Assembly (NCBI GenBank): GCA_023703655.1
Contig: CP097973.1
Span: 862,170 to 926,169, forward strand
From: SAR86 cluster bacterium
Lineage (GTDB): Bacteria > Pseudomonadota > Gammaproteobacteria > Magnimaribacterales > D2472
DNA length: 64,000 nt
Direction of reading: 5' to 3'
The notes below the pieces were generated by a model. That model ran no database searches. It saw only the letters and a list, made by a program, of their open reading frames with translations, and was not told where the DNA came from. Positions within the stretch are counted from its first letter, which is position 1. The number at the start of each line of letters is the position of its first letter. Below, piece after piece: positions 17,259 to 26,431 of this stretch. The position numbers were made by a program, and so were the translations under genes.

Positions 17259-20099
17259 ATGTTTAACCTAATTGAAGAAAAACAAATACCTTTGCTTGAC
17301 ATCAAAGCAAAACTTTTTAAAGACTCAAAATTTAATTGTCAACATCTTCACTTTGAGTCTGAAAATGATGAAAAAGTTTTCATGGTTGCATTTAAAACTG
17401 TACCTGAAGATTCAACAGGCATAGCTCATATCCTTGAACATACAGCACTATGTGGTTCAAAAAAATATCCAGTCAGAGATCCTTTTTTTATGATGTTGCG
17501 AAGGTCACTGAATACTTTCATGAATGCCTTCACATCTAGTGATTGGACAGCATATCCATTTGCTACTCAAAATGACAAAGATTTTAAAAACTTATTAAAT
17601 GTATATACAGATGCTGCATTTTTTCCAAATCTAAATCGATTAGATTTTTATCAAGAGGGTCATAGACTCGAGTTTGATGAGAACAATGAGCTCAAGATTA
17701 AAGGAGTTGTTTTTAACGAAATGAAAGGTGCAATGAGTTCTGCTAGTGCGCAACTTTGGCATGGCATGACGAAACATTTATATCCAGATACTACCTACCA
17801 ATATAACAGTGGTGGAAACCCTAAAGATATTATCAATCTCACTCATAAAGACTTAGTAAACTTTCATCAATCACATTATCATCCTTCTAACGCAAATTTC
17901 TTTACATTTGGCAATATTGATCTTGAGGAAGTTCAGGGATTTATCCAAGAAAATGTTATGCAAAAATTTGAGCCTCTTGAAAAAGAATTTACAGTTCCGT
18001 TAGCTACTAAATTTAAATCTCCAAAGTATCGGTTTGAAGCTTATCAACCTCATGATGATAATGAAGATAATAATCATGTAGTTATAAGCTGGTTATTAGG
18101 TAAAAGCTTTGATTCATACAATTTACTTGAAAAATACTTACTTAGCAGTGTACTAATTGATAATTCTTCGTCTCCACTCAGGAAAGCATTAGAAACGACT
18201 TCGCTTGGAAAAACTACTTCACCAATCATGGGTCTTGAAACAAGTAATAAGGAACTCTTATTTGCAGTGGGTTTAGAGGGCGTTGCTCCGAACAAGCATA
18301 AAGAAATTGAATCGCTTGTTATAGATACACTTAATCATTGTGTACAATTCGGTATCGATAAAAATTCTATCGATGCAGCACTTCACCAGTTAGAAATATC
18401 ACAAAGAGAGATATCTGGTTCAGGTATGCCCTATGGCCTTCAATTAATATTATCTGCTATGGGTGGATGCATTCATAATGAGGATCCTATTGCGCTGGTG
18501 GATATTGATAATAATCTTAAAAAGTTAAAAACAAGGTCTTCAGAGCCCAACTTTATTAAAGACTTAATTAAGACGTCACTTCTAAATAACAATCACAGGC
18601 TTACCTTTGAACTGAAAGCAGATCAAGATTTTAACAAAAAAGATGAACTCTATTATCAAAACCTGATTGAGACTAAAACTCAATCATTGGGAGACGAAGA
18701 TATTAAAAAACTTAATATTCTTAAAAAGGAGCTCAAGGATAGACAAGAATTAAAAGATGACATAAGCATTCTCCCAGAAGTAACCAAAGAAGATATACTC
18801 AACACCAAAAGCTATATAAAACCTGACAAGAGTACAGATAATATTACTTTTTATAGTCGTGGAACAAATGGGCTCATTTTTTCAGATATGCTTTTCAATT
18901 TTAAGCCCCTCACCCTACAAGAATTAAAAATTCTACCTATTTATGCTCAGATCATCACGGAGTTAGGTATTGGAGAAAATGATTATGAGGAAATACAACA
19001 ATCGCAGTCTCTAATAACAACAGGTATAAATGGCACTGTCAATGCATGTTTCGATGACAAGAATGGTATGTTCTCATTAGATCTTTTAATGTCAGCTAAA
19101 GGATTGAACGCAAATCTAAATGCTATAGAAGATCTGATGCTTAATATTGCAGAAAATGTTAGATGGGATGAAATTGATAGGATTAAAGAATTAATACAAG
19201 TAATTATTGCTAGGAGTGAGGGTTCGATCGCGTCTAATGGACATTTACTAGCAATGCAAGATGCATCTGCTAGTGTAAATACAAAAGCAGCATTTTTAGC
19301 TCAATTATCTGGATTGAATAAACTAAAATTTCTCAAGGATACTATCAATATAAATGGGCTTGATGGAGCTACTGAGATATTAATTGATGGCATGCGTTCA
19401 ATTCATAATAAAATGGTTTTTCAACCTAGAAAATTATTAAGAATCTCTTCTGATGCAAATCACGAAAGTGTGAAAGATCAAATACATTTTTCCTCTGAAA
19501 TTAGTTTTCAATCAAATATTGAATGTGATCCAATTCAAAATGCTTGGATAATTCCAGCTCAAGTTTGCTATTGTGCGGAGGCATTTTCAGCAGTCAATTT
19601 TCAGCACCCCGATGCACCAAAACTATCCCTATTATCTGCTGCTTTGAGAAATGGTTACTTGCACAGCGCTATTAGAGAAAAAGGAGGTGCTTATGGATCT
19701 GGCGCATCAAATGAACCATCTACAGGGGTTTTTAGATTTTTCTCATATAGAGATCCTAATTGCAAAGATACTTTTGATCATTTTAAGAAAAGTATAAAGT
19801 GGTTAGATACCAATTTGAGTCAACAAAATCTTGATGAGGCCGTCCTAAACGTTATTTCTTCAATTGATAAGCCTCTATCTCCATCTGGTGAGGCCAAGGT
19901 AGATTTTTATGGCACTTTGAATGGTAAATCTCATGAAGATCTTGTTGCATTTAGAGATGGAGTACTTAATACAAATATCTCTGATATCAAGCGTGTTGCT
20001 GAAAAGTATTTAATGCAAGATTCATTTAAATCTGTAGTAGCAGGTGAGAAGTTTGATCAAGAAATATCAGATTTACGACTAGAGAAATTAAATACCTAA
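17259..20099 (+). CDS. M16C (presequence-protease-like) metallopeptidase
   Basis: A 946-residue protein of the insulinase superfamily, subfamily M16C (PreP/Cym1-like). The inverted zinc motif HILEH is at residues 57-61, followed by CGSKKYPVRDPF. The distal Glu is expected in the FNEMKGAMSS region near residue 150. The four-domain length is right for the family. These enzymes enclose and degrade short unfolded peptides. No signal peptide is visible, so it should be cytoplasmic. The C-terminal half contains REKGGAYGSGA, the conserved Arg/Tyr substrate-binding segment. Its stop overlaps the stop of the convergent SLT lipoprotein gene by 4 bases. Confidence 0.9.
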   Translation: MFNLIEEKQIPLLDIKAKLFKDSKFNCQHLHFESENDEKVFMVAFKTVPEDSTGIAHILEHTALCGSKKYPVRDPFFMMLRRSLNTFMNAFTSSDWTAYPFATQNDKDFKNLLNVYTDAAFFPNLNRLDFYQEGHRLEFDENNELKIKGVVFNEMKGAMSSASAQLWHGMTKHLYPDTTYQYNSGGNPKDIINLTHKDLVNFHQSHYHPSNANFFTFGNIDLEEVQGFIQENVMQKFEPLEKEFTVPLATKFKSPKYRFEAYQPHDDNEDNNHVVISWLLGKSFDSYNLLEKYLLSSVLIDNSSSPLRKALETTSLGKTTSPIMGLETSNKELLFAVGLEGVAPNKHKEIESLVIDTLNHCVQFGIDKNSIDAALHQLEISQREISGSGMPYGLQLILSAMGGCIHNEDPIALVDIDNNLKKLKTRSSEPNFIKDLIKTSLLNNNHRLTFELKADQDFNKKDELYYQNLIETKTQSLGDEDIKKLNILKKELKDRQELKDDISILPEVTKEDILNTKSYIKPDKSTDNITFYSRGTNGLIFSDMLFNFKPLTLQELKILPIYAQIITELGIGENDYEEIQQSQSLITTGINGTVNACFDDKNGMFSLDLLMSAKGLNANLNAIEDLMLNIAENVRWDEIDRIKELIQVIIARSEGSIASNGHLLAMQDASASVNTKAAFLAQLSGLNKLKFLKDTININGLDGATEILIDGMRSIHNKMVFQPRKLLRISSDANHESVKDQIHFSSEISFQSNIECDPIQNAWIIPAQVCYCAEAFSAVNFQHPDAPKLSLLSAALRNGYLHSAIREKGGAYGSGASNEPSTGVFRFFSYRDPNCKDTFDHFKKSIKWLDTNLSQQNLDEAVLNVISSIDKPLSPSGEAKVDFYGTLNGKSHEDLVAFRDGVLNTNISDIKRVAEKYLMQDSFKSVVAGEKFDQEISDLRLEKLNT

Positions 20100-20704
20100 A
20101 AGAAGAATAATCTTTTAGATTCCTTCCTTAAGTCCTCTGCGCAACCCCAATATTGCCGTTGATACATATTTGACCGATTTTGAACTTTATCTGCCACATC
20201 CATAAGCCACTGCTTTTGGCGATATGTTCTGTTTTTGAAGCCTGTGTAGCCCTCATGATATGCAAGATATAATGATCTGGCATCAGTCTTTTTTATACCA
20301 CTGTCAATGCCTTTTTCTGCATACCAACCAATAAAGTCTGCGCTATCAGAAAAACTACCTCTTCTTGCCCAGGTATTTCCTGTTTCATCAATATACTGCT
20401 CCCATGTCTCATCAAGTGCTTGAGAGTAACCTTTTGCAGTTGAGGGTCTTAGCCATGGAATAATACCAAATAATTTTTCTCTATCTGGCTTAGCATTGGA
20501 GTTAAAACTTGATTCCTGAAAAACAAATGCGATTAAGACAAAGGGTGGTAGTTCCCATTTTTTTTCAGTTTGAATAGCAGCTTTATACCACGATCTCTTT
20601 TCCATAAAAATGCGGCAAAGATTATCTGGATCCTCTGGTGGGCTTGAAACACATGAAGCCAAAAAAATCGTAGTAAAAAAAATTATGTACTTAGATTTTT
20701 TCAT
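20096..20704 (-). CDS. lytic-transglycosylase-like lipoprotein
   Basis: A 202-residue lipoprotein with a leader ending LASC at Cys18. The mature domain has FVFQESSFNSNAK, in which the Glu-Ser-Ser matches the catalytic Glu motif of SLT lytic transglycosylases. It also has RPSTAKGYSQAL and YLAYHEGYTGF, corresponding to the GxxQ and AYxxG elements. It would cleave peptidoglycan glycan strands at the outer-membrane inner face. The start codon lies inside the 3' end of the ligase gene (14-base overlap), so it is translationally coupled to the smc-zipA-ligase run. Confidence 0.75.
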   Translation of the reverse strand: MKKSKYIIFFTTIFLASCVSSPPEDPDNLCRIFMEKRSWYKAAIQTEKKWELPPFVLIAFVFQESSFNSNAKPDREKLFGIIPWLRPSTAKGYSQALDETWEQYIDETGNTWARRGSFSDSADFIGWYAEKGIDSGIKKTDARSLYLAYHEGYTGFKNRTYRQKQWLMDVADKVQNRSNMYQRQYWGCAEDLRKESKRLFFF

Positions 20705-21977
20705 TAATATTAAATCCTCTAAATGTCTTAAATCGTGGGAATCTTAAACTGTAACTTTCAGAATCTATACTTTTTGTTATGGCATCTGCTCTTATTTCAA
20801 TAATCTTTCCAATTAAAGAATCTTTATGTTGCCAGAATTCCTCCCGTTGCTGGTCTGATAAACCACTACCAACATTTAATGAAAAATATTTACCATCATC
20901 CTTGCCTTTGACTGTGAATGAACCCAATTTGCCAGAGTGCCTTCCAGTACCCTCATGGACTTGATCTATTTTCAAACTTACTTCAATGAAAGGCTTTATT
21001 TTCAGCCATGCATGACTTCTCTTGCATTCATAATAATCATTCATAGGCTTTATCATTAATCCCTCATAGCCTTTTTCTAATGCCTCATTATTCATCTTAG
21101 CAAATTTACTTTGTCCATCCTCAGTATCAAAGTTAATTGTTTCATAATCAACCAATCTAATGCATTTTTCAAATTGCTCAGACATATCGTCAAGAAAATT
21201 TTTTCTTTCAAAGTTTTTAAGCTTGCTCTTGCCTACATTAAATTCATTAAGTGGCAAACAATCAAATAATGCTAAAAATGCATCATCTGTTTTAGCGCCT
21301 GATTTTCTGTGGACCTGTTTCATTAATGCTTGAAAATCCTCACTCATTACTTCTCCATCAAAAACATAGTTATTGAAAGATTTTTTACTTAATGCTGACT
21401 CAATATGAGGAAAATTATTAAAGATTTTTCCATTTCTACTATACAAAGTAGTAGAGCCATTCTTTACTATGGCAATAACTCTAACGCCATCGTATTTATA
21501 CTCTACAAAACAGTTTCCTCTAATTTTTTTTGGATGCTTAGCACCGTCGTGAGCTAACATGCATTTGAATACTGGGACTTTAAAGTCAAGATCAAGCTTT
21601 TTAGCAACATTATTAACTGTCTTTTCGCTAACGCCACACCTGAGATCTTTTATGAGTATTCTTCTATACCAATTATCCCATTGATCCTGGTGTGATTGAT
21701 CAACTAAATCTTGAATTAAATCCCTAGCAGCGTGCCCTGTTTTAGTTCTATTTATAAGCTTGTCTGCATTTTTTTGAAAATCTTCCCACTTGAGATCACC
21801 TTTTTTATTCTCACACAATGGAATTTGTTTGACTCCAAAGGTAACAAGCGGATCTAGGCACATTTTCAATCCATTCTGAAACTGTTTCGATTGAAGATTT
21901 TCAGCAATGATTTTCTCTTTAAAAAGTCTACTATTATCTGATTCTAGAATTTTGATAATTTCCCAAGGCTCACTCAT
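20691..21977 (-). CDS. ATP-dependent DNA ligase, T4-like
   Basis: A 428-residue ligase. The adenylation motif I is KYDGVR with the nucleophile Lys161; motif III-like FDGEVM, motif IV EGLMIKP and motif V AWLKIKP follow, then a C-terminal OB-fold (about 330-425). The segment RRILIKDLRCG before motif I resembles T4 phage ligase. There is no signal peptide, unlike periplasm-type LigE. It seals nicks using ATP. It occupies the place directly after smc and zipA where gammaproteobacteria usually keep NAD-dependent ligA, so it may be the main replicative ligase here. That would require absence of ligA elsewhere, which this window cannot show. Confidence 0.88.
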   Translation of the reverse strand: MSEPWEIIKILESDNSRLFKEKIIAENLQSKQFQNGLKMCLDPLVTFGVKQIPLCENKKGDLKWEDFQKNADKLINRTKTGHAARDLIQDLVDQSHQDQWDNWYRRILIKDLRCGVSEKTVNNVAKKLDLDFKVPVFKCMLAHDGAKHPKKIRGNCFVEYKYDGVRVIAIVKNGSTTLYSRNGKIFNNFPHIESALSKKSFNNYVFDGEVMSEDFQALMKQVHRKSGAKTDDAFLALFDCLPLNEFNVGKSKLKNFERKNFLDDMSEQFEKCIRLVDYETINFDTEDGQSKFAKMNNEALEKGYEGLMIKPMNDYYECKRSHAWLKIKPFIEVSLKIDQVHEGTGRHSGKLGSFTVKGKDDGKYFSLNVGSGLSDQQREEFWQHKDSLIGKIIEIRADAITKSIDSESYSLRFPRFKTFRGFNINEKI

Positions 21978-21979
21978 TT

Positions 21980-22570
21980 TCAGATTGCTTTAACACTAAG
22001 ATTATTTGAATATTCAATTTCTTGAGCTTTTGTTTGAAGATGCTGAATAAGCTGAACAGATAGCGGTTGCATCTTTTCGTCACATATAACTGCTTCTATC
22101 TTTTCTGCTATCAGATGTGACATTGATATCATTTTATCAAAAGATTTAATTGGGTATTTTACTTTCATAAGATCAATTACCATGACAATAGCTTTTGTTG
22201 AGGTATCCTCTTTTATTAATCCAGGATTTAATAAATTCGCTATCCTAAATTCTTCGGCATCTTCGTGATCATAAAATACAAAAAATCCATCGCAATTTTT
22301 TGCTCCAAGATTTGTTAGCAGGCTGATAAGTTGATTGCTATCAAAATCATTTCCATCCATTGACTTTAAACAAAAGATAACAAGCTCTTGGCGATCTTCT
22401 TTTGGCTCTTTAAAATTATCATCTTTAAAATTATCTTCAAATTGATTGCTCTCGCTTATTACTTCAAATAATTCTCTTCTTGTAAAAGAACTTCTGAAAT
22501 ATAAATATCCAATTATTAAGATAAAGAAAAAGGAGATACAAACCAAAAATACTTCACTGTTAGTGAGCAT
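21980..22570 (-). CDS. zipA: cell division protein ZipA
   Basis: A 196-residue protein with an N-terminal membrane anchor (about residues 7-25), a short acidic linker (about 38-60) and a C-terminal ZipA domain (about 62-195). The domain begins LVIFCLKSMDG and includes FRIANLLNPGLI, the FtsZ-binding family pattern. ZipA tethers FtsZ polymers to the membrane. The linker is far shorter than in E. coli ZipA (328 residues in total), in line with the compact genome. The position between smc and a ligase gene, 2 bases from each, is the classical zipA context and strengthens the call. Confidence 0.85.
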   Translation of the reverse strand: MLTNSEVFLVCISFFFILIIGYLYFRSSFTRRELFEVISESNQFEDNFKDDNFKEPKEDRQELVIFCLKSMDGNDFDSNQLISLLTNLGAKNCDGFFVFYDHEDAEEFRIANLLNPGLIKEDTSTKAIVMVIDLMKVKYPIKSFDKMISMSHLIAEKIEAVICDEKMQPLSVQLIQHLQTKAQEIEYSNNLSVKAI

Positions 22571-22572
22571 TA

Positions 22573-24759
22573 TTATGAGGCAGCAAGCTCAACAGCTTCG
22601 TTTACATTCACAGATACAACTCTTGATACACCAGGTTCTTGCATAGTGATACCCATAAGATAATCACTTTTTTCCATTGAAATTTTATTGTGAGTTATGA
22701 AAATAAATTGTACATCTGTTGAAAGTTGATCAACCATCTCCACAAATCTTGAGGTATTTAAATCATCAAGAGGAGCATCAACCTCGTCTAAAAGGCAAAA
22801 TGGTGATGGATTCAACTCAAATAATGCAAATACCAAAGAAAGTGCTGTTAATGCTTTCTCACCGCCTGAAAGTTGCGAAATATTTGTATTTTTCTTACCT
22901 GGCGGATTAGCCATCAACATAATGCCAGTATTAAGAGTATCCTCCTCCAGCATTCTCAACTCTGCCTTTCCACCATCAAAAAGCTTTGGAAAAATTTCAC
23001 CTATCTTCTGATTAACTGCTTTAAAGCTCTCTTCAAATTTAATTTTTGATTCTGAATCAATTTTTTTAATTGCATATTGTAGTTTTTCGAGTGCTTGATT
23101 AAGGTCATTTAATTGAGCATCTAACTCACCAATTCTTTTTGATTCAGCTTCAATCTCGTCTGGTGCAGCAAGGTTTATCGCTCCAAGTGATGAAATATTC
23201 TTCTGTATTTTAAACAAAGAAGTCTCAACGTCATCTCTATTCTTTTCTGCAAATTCTGCATAATCAAGTTCATCAATGTTGATTTTATGTGCTCTCAAGA
23301 CTTTATTATGATTTTCAAAGTTGACTTCATGTGCCTTCATTTCAACTTTAAGGTTATTAATTTTTTCTAAATTTGCCCTTTCATCCAGTTGCAAAAGCCC
23401 TCTCTCACTTTCAAGAGATTGAATTTTCTCGTCTACAACGCTTTGATCTTTTCTGATATTAGCCAGATTTTTTTCAGCAACAAGTTTTGACGCTGCAAGT
23501 TCTGTTAGCCTGCCAGACAATTCTTCCTCTTTGAGAAGAATCTCATTAAAACGTTTATTGAGAATATTTCGTCTAGACTCTACTTCTTCAGCTAAATCTT
23601 TTGATTGTTCAGAGGCTAAATTGAGAATCTTATTTAGAATATCCTTTAGTTTAAGAACAATATTTTTTAGATGGCTGTCATTCCCAAGCCCATCTAGCAA
23701 TTGATTTATTAAGTCAACGACTTTCTCCTTTGGAGACAGTTCATCAAAGTCCTTAGTTTTACTAATTAAATCTCTAAATCTAAGATCTGCGGACTCAATG
23801 TCCTTTTGGACTAAGACCTTTTCATCTTTCAAATTTGCGAACATTTCTTCAGACTTTGACAGCTCAGAACTGCATAAATAAAATTCTTTCTGAGCTCCAT
23901 CATATGCATCAATTGTGTCTTGATGTTCTGTTTTAATTTGATCAATCATAGATTGATGCGAGTTGATTTTCACTGCAAGCATTTCATTTTCTTTTGAAAG
24001 TTTATCAACTTGCGACTCATACTGTTCTTTATCATGATTAGCATTCAATGAATCTATAATTGCTATATCTAATTTAAGCTTTTCTTCTTTCTCTACTAGG
24101 CTATTATATCTTTCAGCAGCTTTGGCTTGATTTTCAAGCCTCTTAACGGCTCTCGAAATTTCATCACGGATATCTTTTACTCTTGCAATGTTTTCCTTAG
24201 TTCTTTTAACTTTTGATTCTGTTTCTTTTCTTCGATCTTTATATTTTGATATGCCAGCTACTTCCTCTATATACATCCTTAGCTCTTCAGGTTTTGCGGA
24301 AACGATTTTAGAAATCATTCCCTGTTCTATAATTGCATAGCTATTTGAGCCCAGTCCCGTACCAAGAAACATGTCTTGCACATCTTTTCGTCTTACCCTT
24401 GTATTATTGATATAGTAGTCAGACTGACCATCCTTGGTCATTATCCTTTTAACAGAGATTTCGTTGTACTTTGAATACTCTCCGCCTAACTTACCAAGTG
24501 AATTATCAAAAAGAAGTTCGATGCTGCATTGTCCAGAGGCTTTTCTTGTTTCAGTTCCATTAAAAATAACATCTGACATGGAATCACCACGCAAATTTTT
24601 TGCAGATAATTCCCCAAGCACCCATCTAACTGCATCAATTATATTGGATTTACCGCAGCCATTGGGGCCCACTACAGCTACCATATTTGTCGGGAAGGAT
24701 ATCCGCGTTGAATCAACGAAACTTTTGAAACCAGCTAATTTCAGGTGTTTAAGCTGCAT
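22573..24759 (-). CDS. smc: compact SMC chromosome-organising ATPase without visible hinge
   Basis: A 728-residue SMC-type ATPase; typical bacterial SMC is about 1,150-1,200. The N-terminal head has Walker A GPNGCGKS (31-38) and GLGSNSYAIIEQG near 135-147. The C-terminal head has LSGGEKAL (630-637) and Walker B FCLLDEVDAP (654-663), both textbook. Between them residues about 165-560 are helical coiled coil. The middle (about 335-395) is a short Leu/Lys/Asp-rich helical stretch, and I cannot find the roughly 150-residue hinge domain. The heads therefore look functional while the arms are about half length. It is followed by zipA and preceded by the ccm operon. Confidence 0.88.
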   Translation of the reverse strand: MQLKHLKLAGFKSFVDSTRISFPTNMVAVVGPNGCGKSNIIDAVRWVLGELSAKNLRGDSMSDVIFNGTETRKASGQCSIELLFDNSLGKLGGEYSKYNEISVKRIMTKDGQSDYYINNTRVRRKDVQDMFLGTGLGSNSYAIIEQGMISKIVSAKPEELRMYIEEVAGISKYKDRRKETESKVKRTKENIARVKDIRDEISRAVKRLENQAKAAERYNSLVEKEEKLKLDIAIIDSLNANHDKEQYESQVDKLSKENEMLAVKINSHQSMIDQIKTEHQDTIDAYDGAQKEFYLCSSELSKSEEMFANLKDEKVLVQKDIESADLRFRDLISKTKDFDELSPKEKVVDLINQLLDGLGNDSHLKNIVLKLKDILNKILNLASEQSKDLAEEVESRRNILNKRFNEILLKEEELSGRLTELAASKLVAEKNLANIRKDQSVVDEKIQSLESERGLLQLDERANLEKINNLKVEMKAHEVNFENHNKVLRAHKINIDELDYAEFAEKNRDDVETSLFKIQKNISSLGAINLAAPDEIEAESKRIGELDAQLNDLNQALEKLQYAIKKIDSESKIKFEESFKAVNQKIGEIFPKLFDGGKAELRMLEEDTLNTGIMLMANPPGKKNTNISQLSGGEKALTALSLVFALFELNPSPFCLLDEVDAPLDDLNTSRFVEMVDQLSTDVQFIFITHNKISMEKSDYLMGITMQEPGVSRVVSVNVNEAVELAAS

Positions 24760-24775
24760 GAATTAATATTTTAAA

Positions 24776-25570
24776 CTATTGTTCCTTCTTAGACCATTCA
24801 GATTGCAATATATTCATCACTAATGGAAAAGACTCAATGTTAAGATTTAAAGAAACTTCTTTACTCAAAAGAAAATTTTGCTCATCACAATTAAGCGCCA
24901 AATTTAAAACTCCTGTTTCTTTGTTAAGAATCATTGATGGGAGATCAAAGCCATTCACTGGGGCAGTTGCCTTGTCAATGAAAAAGTTGCTCACTAAATT
25001 ATAGTCATTCAGCTCTTGATAAGATATTGGTATTGAAGGTCCGTTTTTGAGAAACAACTGCGTAATTAGTTGAATATTCCCATTCTCTTGGCACTCAACT
25101 GGTAAGAAGTTTCTTACTCTTATCTCAGCATTAAGATAATCTGGATATTTAGCATCTCTAATTTGGGTTAACAACTCAAATTTCTCTATCTGATACTCAT
25201 CGCCTACATACTTTGAACTTATAAATTGAATAATGCTGTCAGCAGAATCGAATGAACTTGTTTTTAAAGAGTTGGTAATCAATTGACTTAAATAGATAAA
25301 GCCTAACTCCTCATTTTGTAAGCTAGAGATAGAGTTTAAATCCTCAAAAGATAATTCATTATTTTTTTTGATATTGGAGTCAATTCTACTCATCAATTTT
25401 GACTCACTAAAGGTACCAATAATTGCATGTGGAGAAAAATAAAGAAGTGAGATGCTGCCAAAAATTATGATACTGAATAGAAAAACATAATTTTTATTAT
25501 CTTGATGTCTCGCAAATAAATAGAAAATGATTGGAAGAAGTGCGAAGAATAATAATGAATATAAAAACAA
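24776..25570 (-). CDS. ccmI: CcmI-like cytochrome c maturation protein
   Basis: A 264-residue protein with two N-terminal membrane segments (about residues 2-18 and 27-48), a helical region (about 60-140) and a C-terminal beta-rich domain. Its position straight after ccmH, the two-helix N-terminus and the length fit CcmI/CycH, the apocytochrome chaperone that in E. coli is fused to CcmH. The helical TPR-like part is short and divergent, so the assignment depends mostly on context. It abuts ccmH with no spacer and ends 16 bases before smc. Confidence 0.6.
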   Translation of the reverse strand: MFLYSLLFFALLPIIFYLFARHQDNKNYVFLFSIIIFGSISLLYFSPHAIIGTFSESKLMSRIDSNIKKNNELSFEDLNSISSLQNEELGFIYLSQLITNSLKTSSFDSADSIIQFISSKYVGDEYQIEKFELLTQIRDAKYPDYLNAEIRVRNFLPVECQENGNIQLITQLFLKNGPSIPISYQELNDYNLVSNFFIDKATAPVNGFDLPSMILNKETGVLNLALNCDEQNFLLSKEVSLNLNIESFPLVMNILQSEWSKKEQ

Positions 25571-25951
25571 TTAAATACGCCTTTTTAAATAAAAACCAAA
25601 AAAACAAAAAATCAAGAAGATTAAAGGTAGCAACCAAAGCACGATGTTTTCGCTAAAATCTGGTTCGTATGACGAATCATTGCCATATCGGTCCGTAACA
25701 TAAGTTATTATTTCATCATCTGAATATCCAAAACTTATCATTTCATAAATTTTGTTTTTAAGATCTCTAGAAATTGGGGCATCTGAACTTGCTAGACTAC
25801 CACTTGTACATTTTGGGCATCTTATCTCATTTAGAAGCGTTGAGAATCTTTTTTCGTAAACTGGGTCTTCAAAAGCATAAATTTCTTCACCAAACAGAAT
25901 ATTTGAAAAAAATAACATGGCGACTAAAAGATTCTTATAAATGCGGTTCAA
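25571..25951 (-). CDS. ccmH: cytochrome c maturation protein CcmH (CcmL)
   Basis: A 126-residue protein with a signal peptide (about 1-22) and a three-helix periplasmic domain holding IRCPKC, the redox Cys-x-x-Cys motif of CcmH (usual form LRCxxC). A C-terminal membrane anchor (about 105-122) follows. It reduces the apocytochrome CxxCH cysteines before haem attachment, as part of the CcmFHI complex. It overlaps ccmG by 17 bases and directly abuts the CcmI-like gene, and carries only the CcmH domain rather than the E. coli CcmH-CcmI fusion. Confidence 0.88.
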   Translation of the reverse strand: MNRIYKNLLVAMLFFSNILFGEEIYAFEDPVYEKRFSTLLNEIRCPKCTSGSLASSDAPISRDLKNKIYEMISFGYSDDEIITYVTDRYGNDSSYEPDFSENIVLWLLPLIFLIFCFFGFYLKRRI

Positions 25952-26426
25952 ACTTTTGCTCCCATATTTCTTGATTTAATTCTCCTAAATGATGCATGAC
26001 AATTTTTCCATTTTTAACAAGAAAAGTTTCTGGCGCACCTGTGACTCCCATGTCAAGAGCAATATCTCCTTTATAATCGAAAATTGAGATAGTGTAAGGA
26101 TCTCCTAATTCTTTCAACCAACCTAAAGCTTTAGATTTGGTATCTTTATAATTTAAACCAACGATATCAATTCCATTACTCTTTAAATTCAGCAAAAATG
26201 GATGCTCTATCTTGCAAGTAATGCACCAACTTGCCCAAACATTTAAAAAATAAGTATTGGGCAAGTCAGTGTTTTTAATATTTTTGTTGTCAAGAGTAGT
26301 GCTTGAGAATTTGGTCATTTCAATAGGTACAAATTCCTTTGCATTGTTTTCATTTAGAATGATAAAACCAAAGAAAATAATTATTACAAGTGGAATAATC
26401 AATAATGAGTATCTTAAGAATTGCAT
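25935..26426 (-). CDS. ccmG: thioredoxin-like protein CcmG (DsbE)
   Basis: A 163-residue periplasmic thioredoxin with an N-terminal membrane anchor (about residues 7-26). The active site is NVWASWCITCKIEHP; the cis-Pro is in the GVTGAPETFLV segment. It passes reducing power to CcmH and apocytochrome c. The WCITC dipeptide (Ile-Thr) differs from the common WCPTC and WCVPC, but the flanking WASWC and CKxEHP residues are standard. It lies 5 bases after ccmF. Confidence 0.88.
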   Translation of the reverse strand: MQFLRYSLLIIPLVIIIFFGFIILNENNAKEFVPIEMTKFSSTTLDNKNIKNTDLPNTYFLNVWASWCITCKIEHPFLLNLKSNGIDIVGLNYKDTKSKALGWLKELGDPYTISIFDYKGDIALDMGVTGAPETFLVKNGKIVMHHLGELNQEIWEQKFEPHL

Positions 26427-26431
26427 CTATG

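Noticed and set aside
22573..24759. SMC shortened by a frameshift.
   Set aside because: Both heads with all motifs are in a single frame with no internal stop, so the shortening is in the arms and hinge region.
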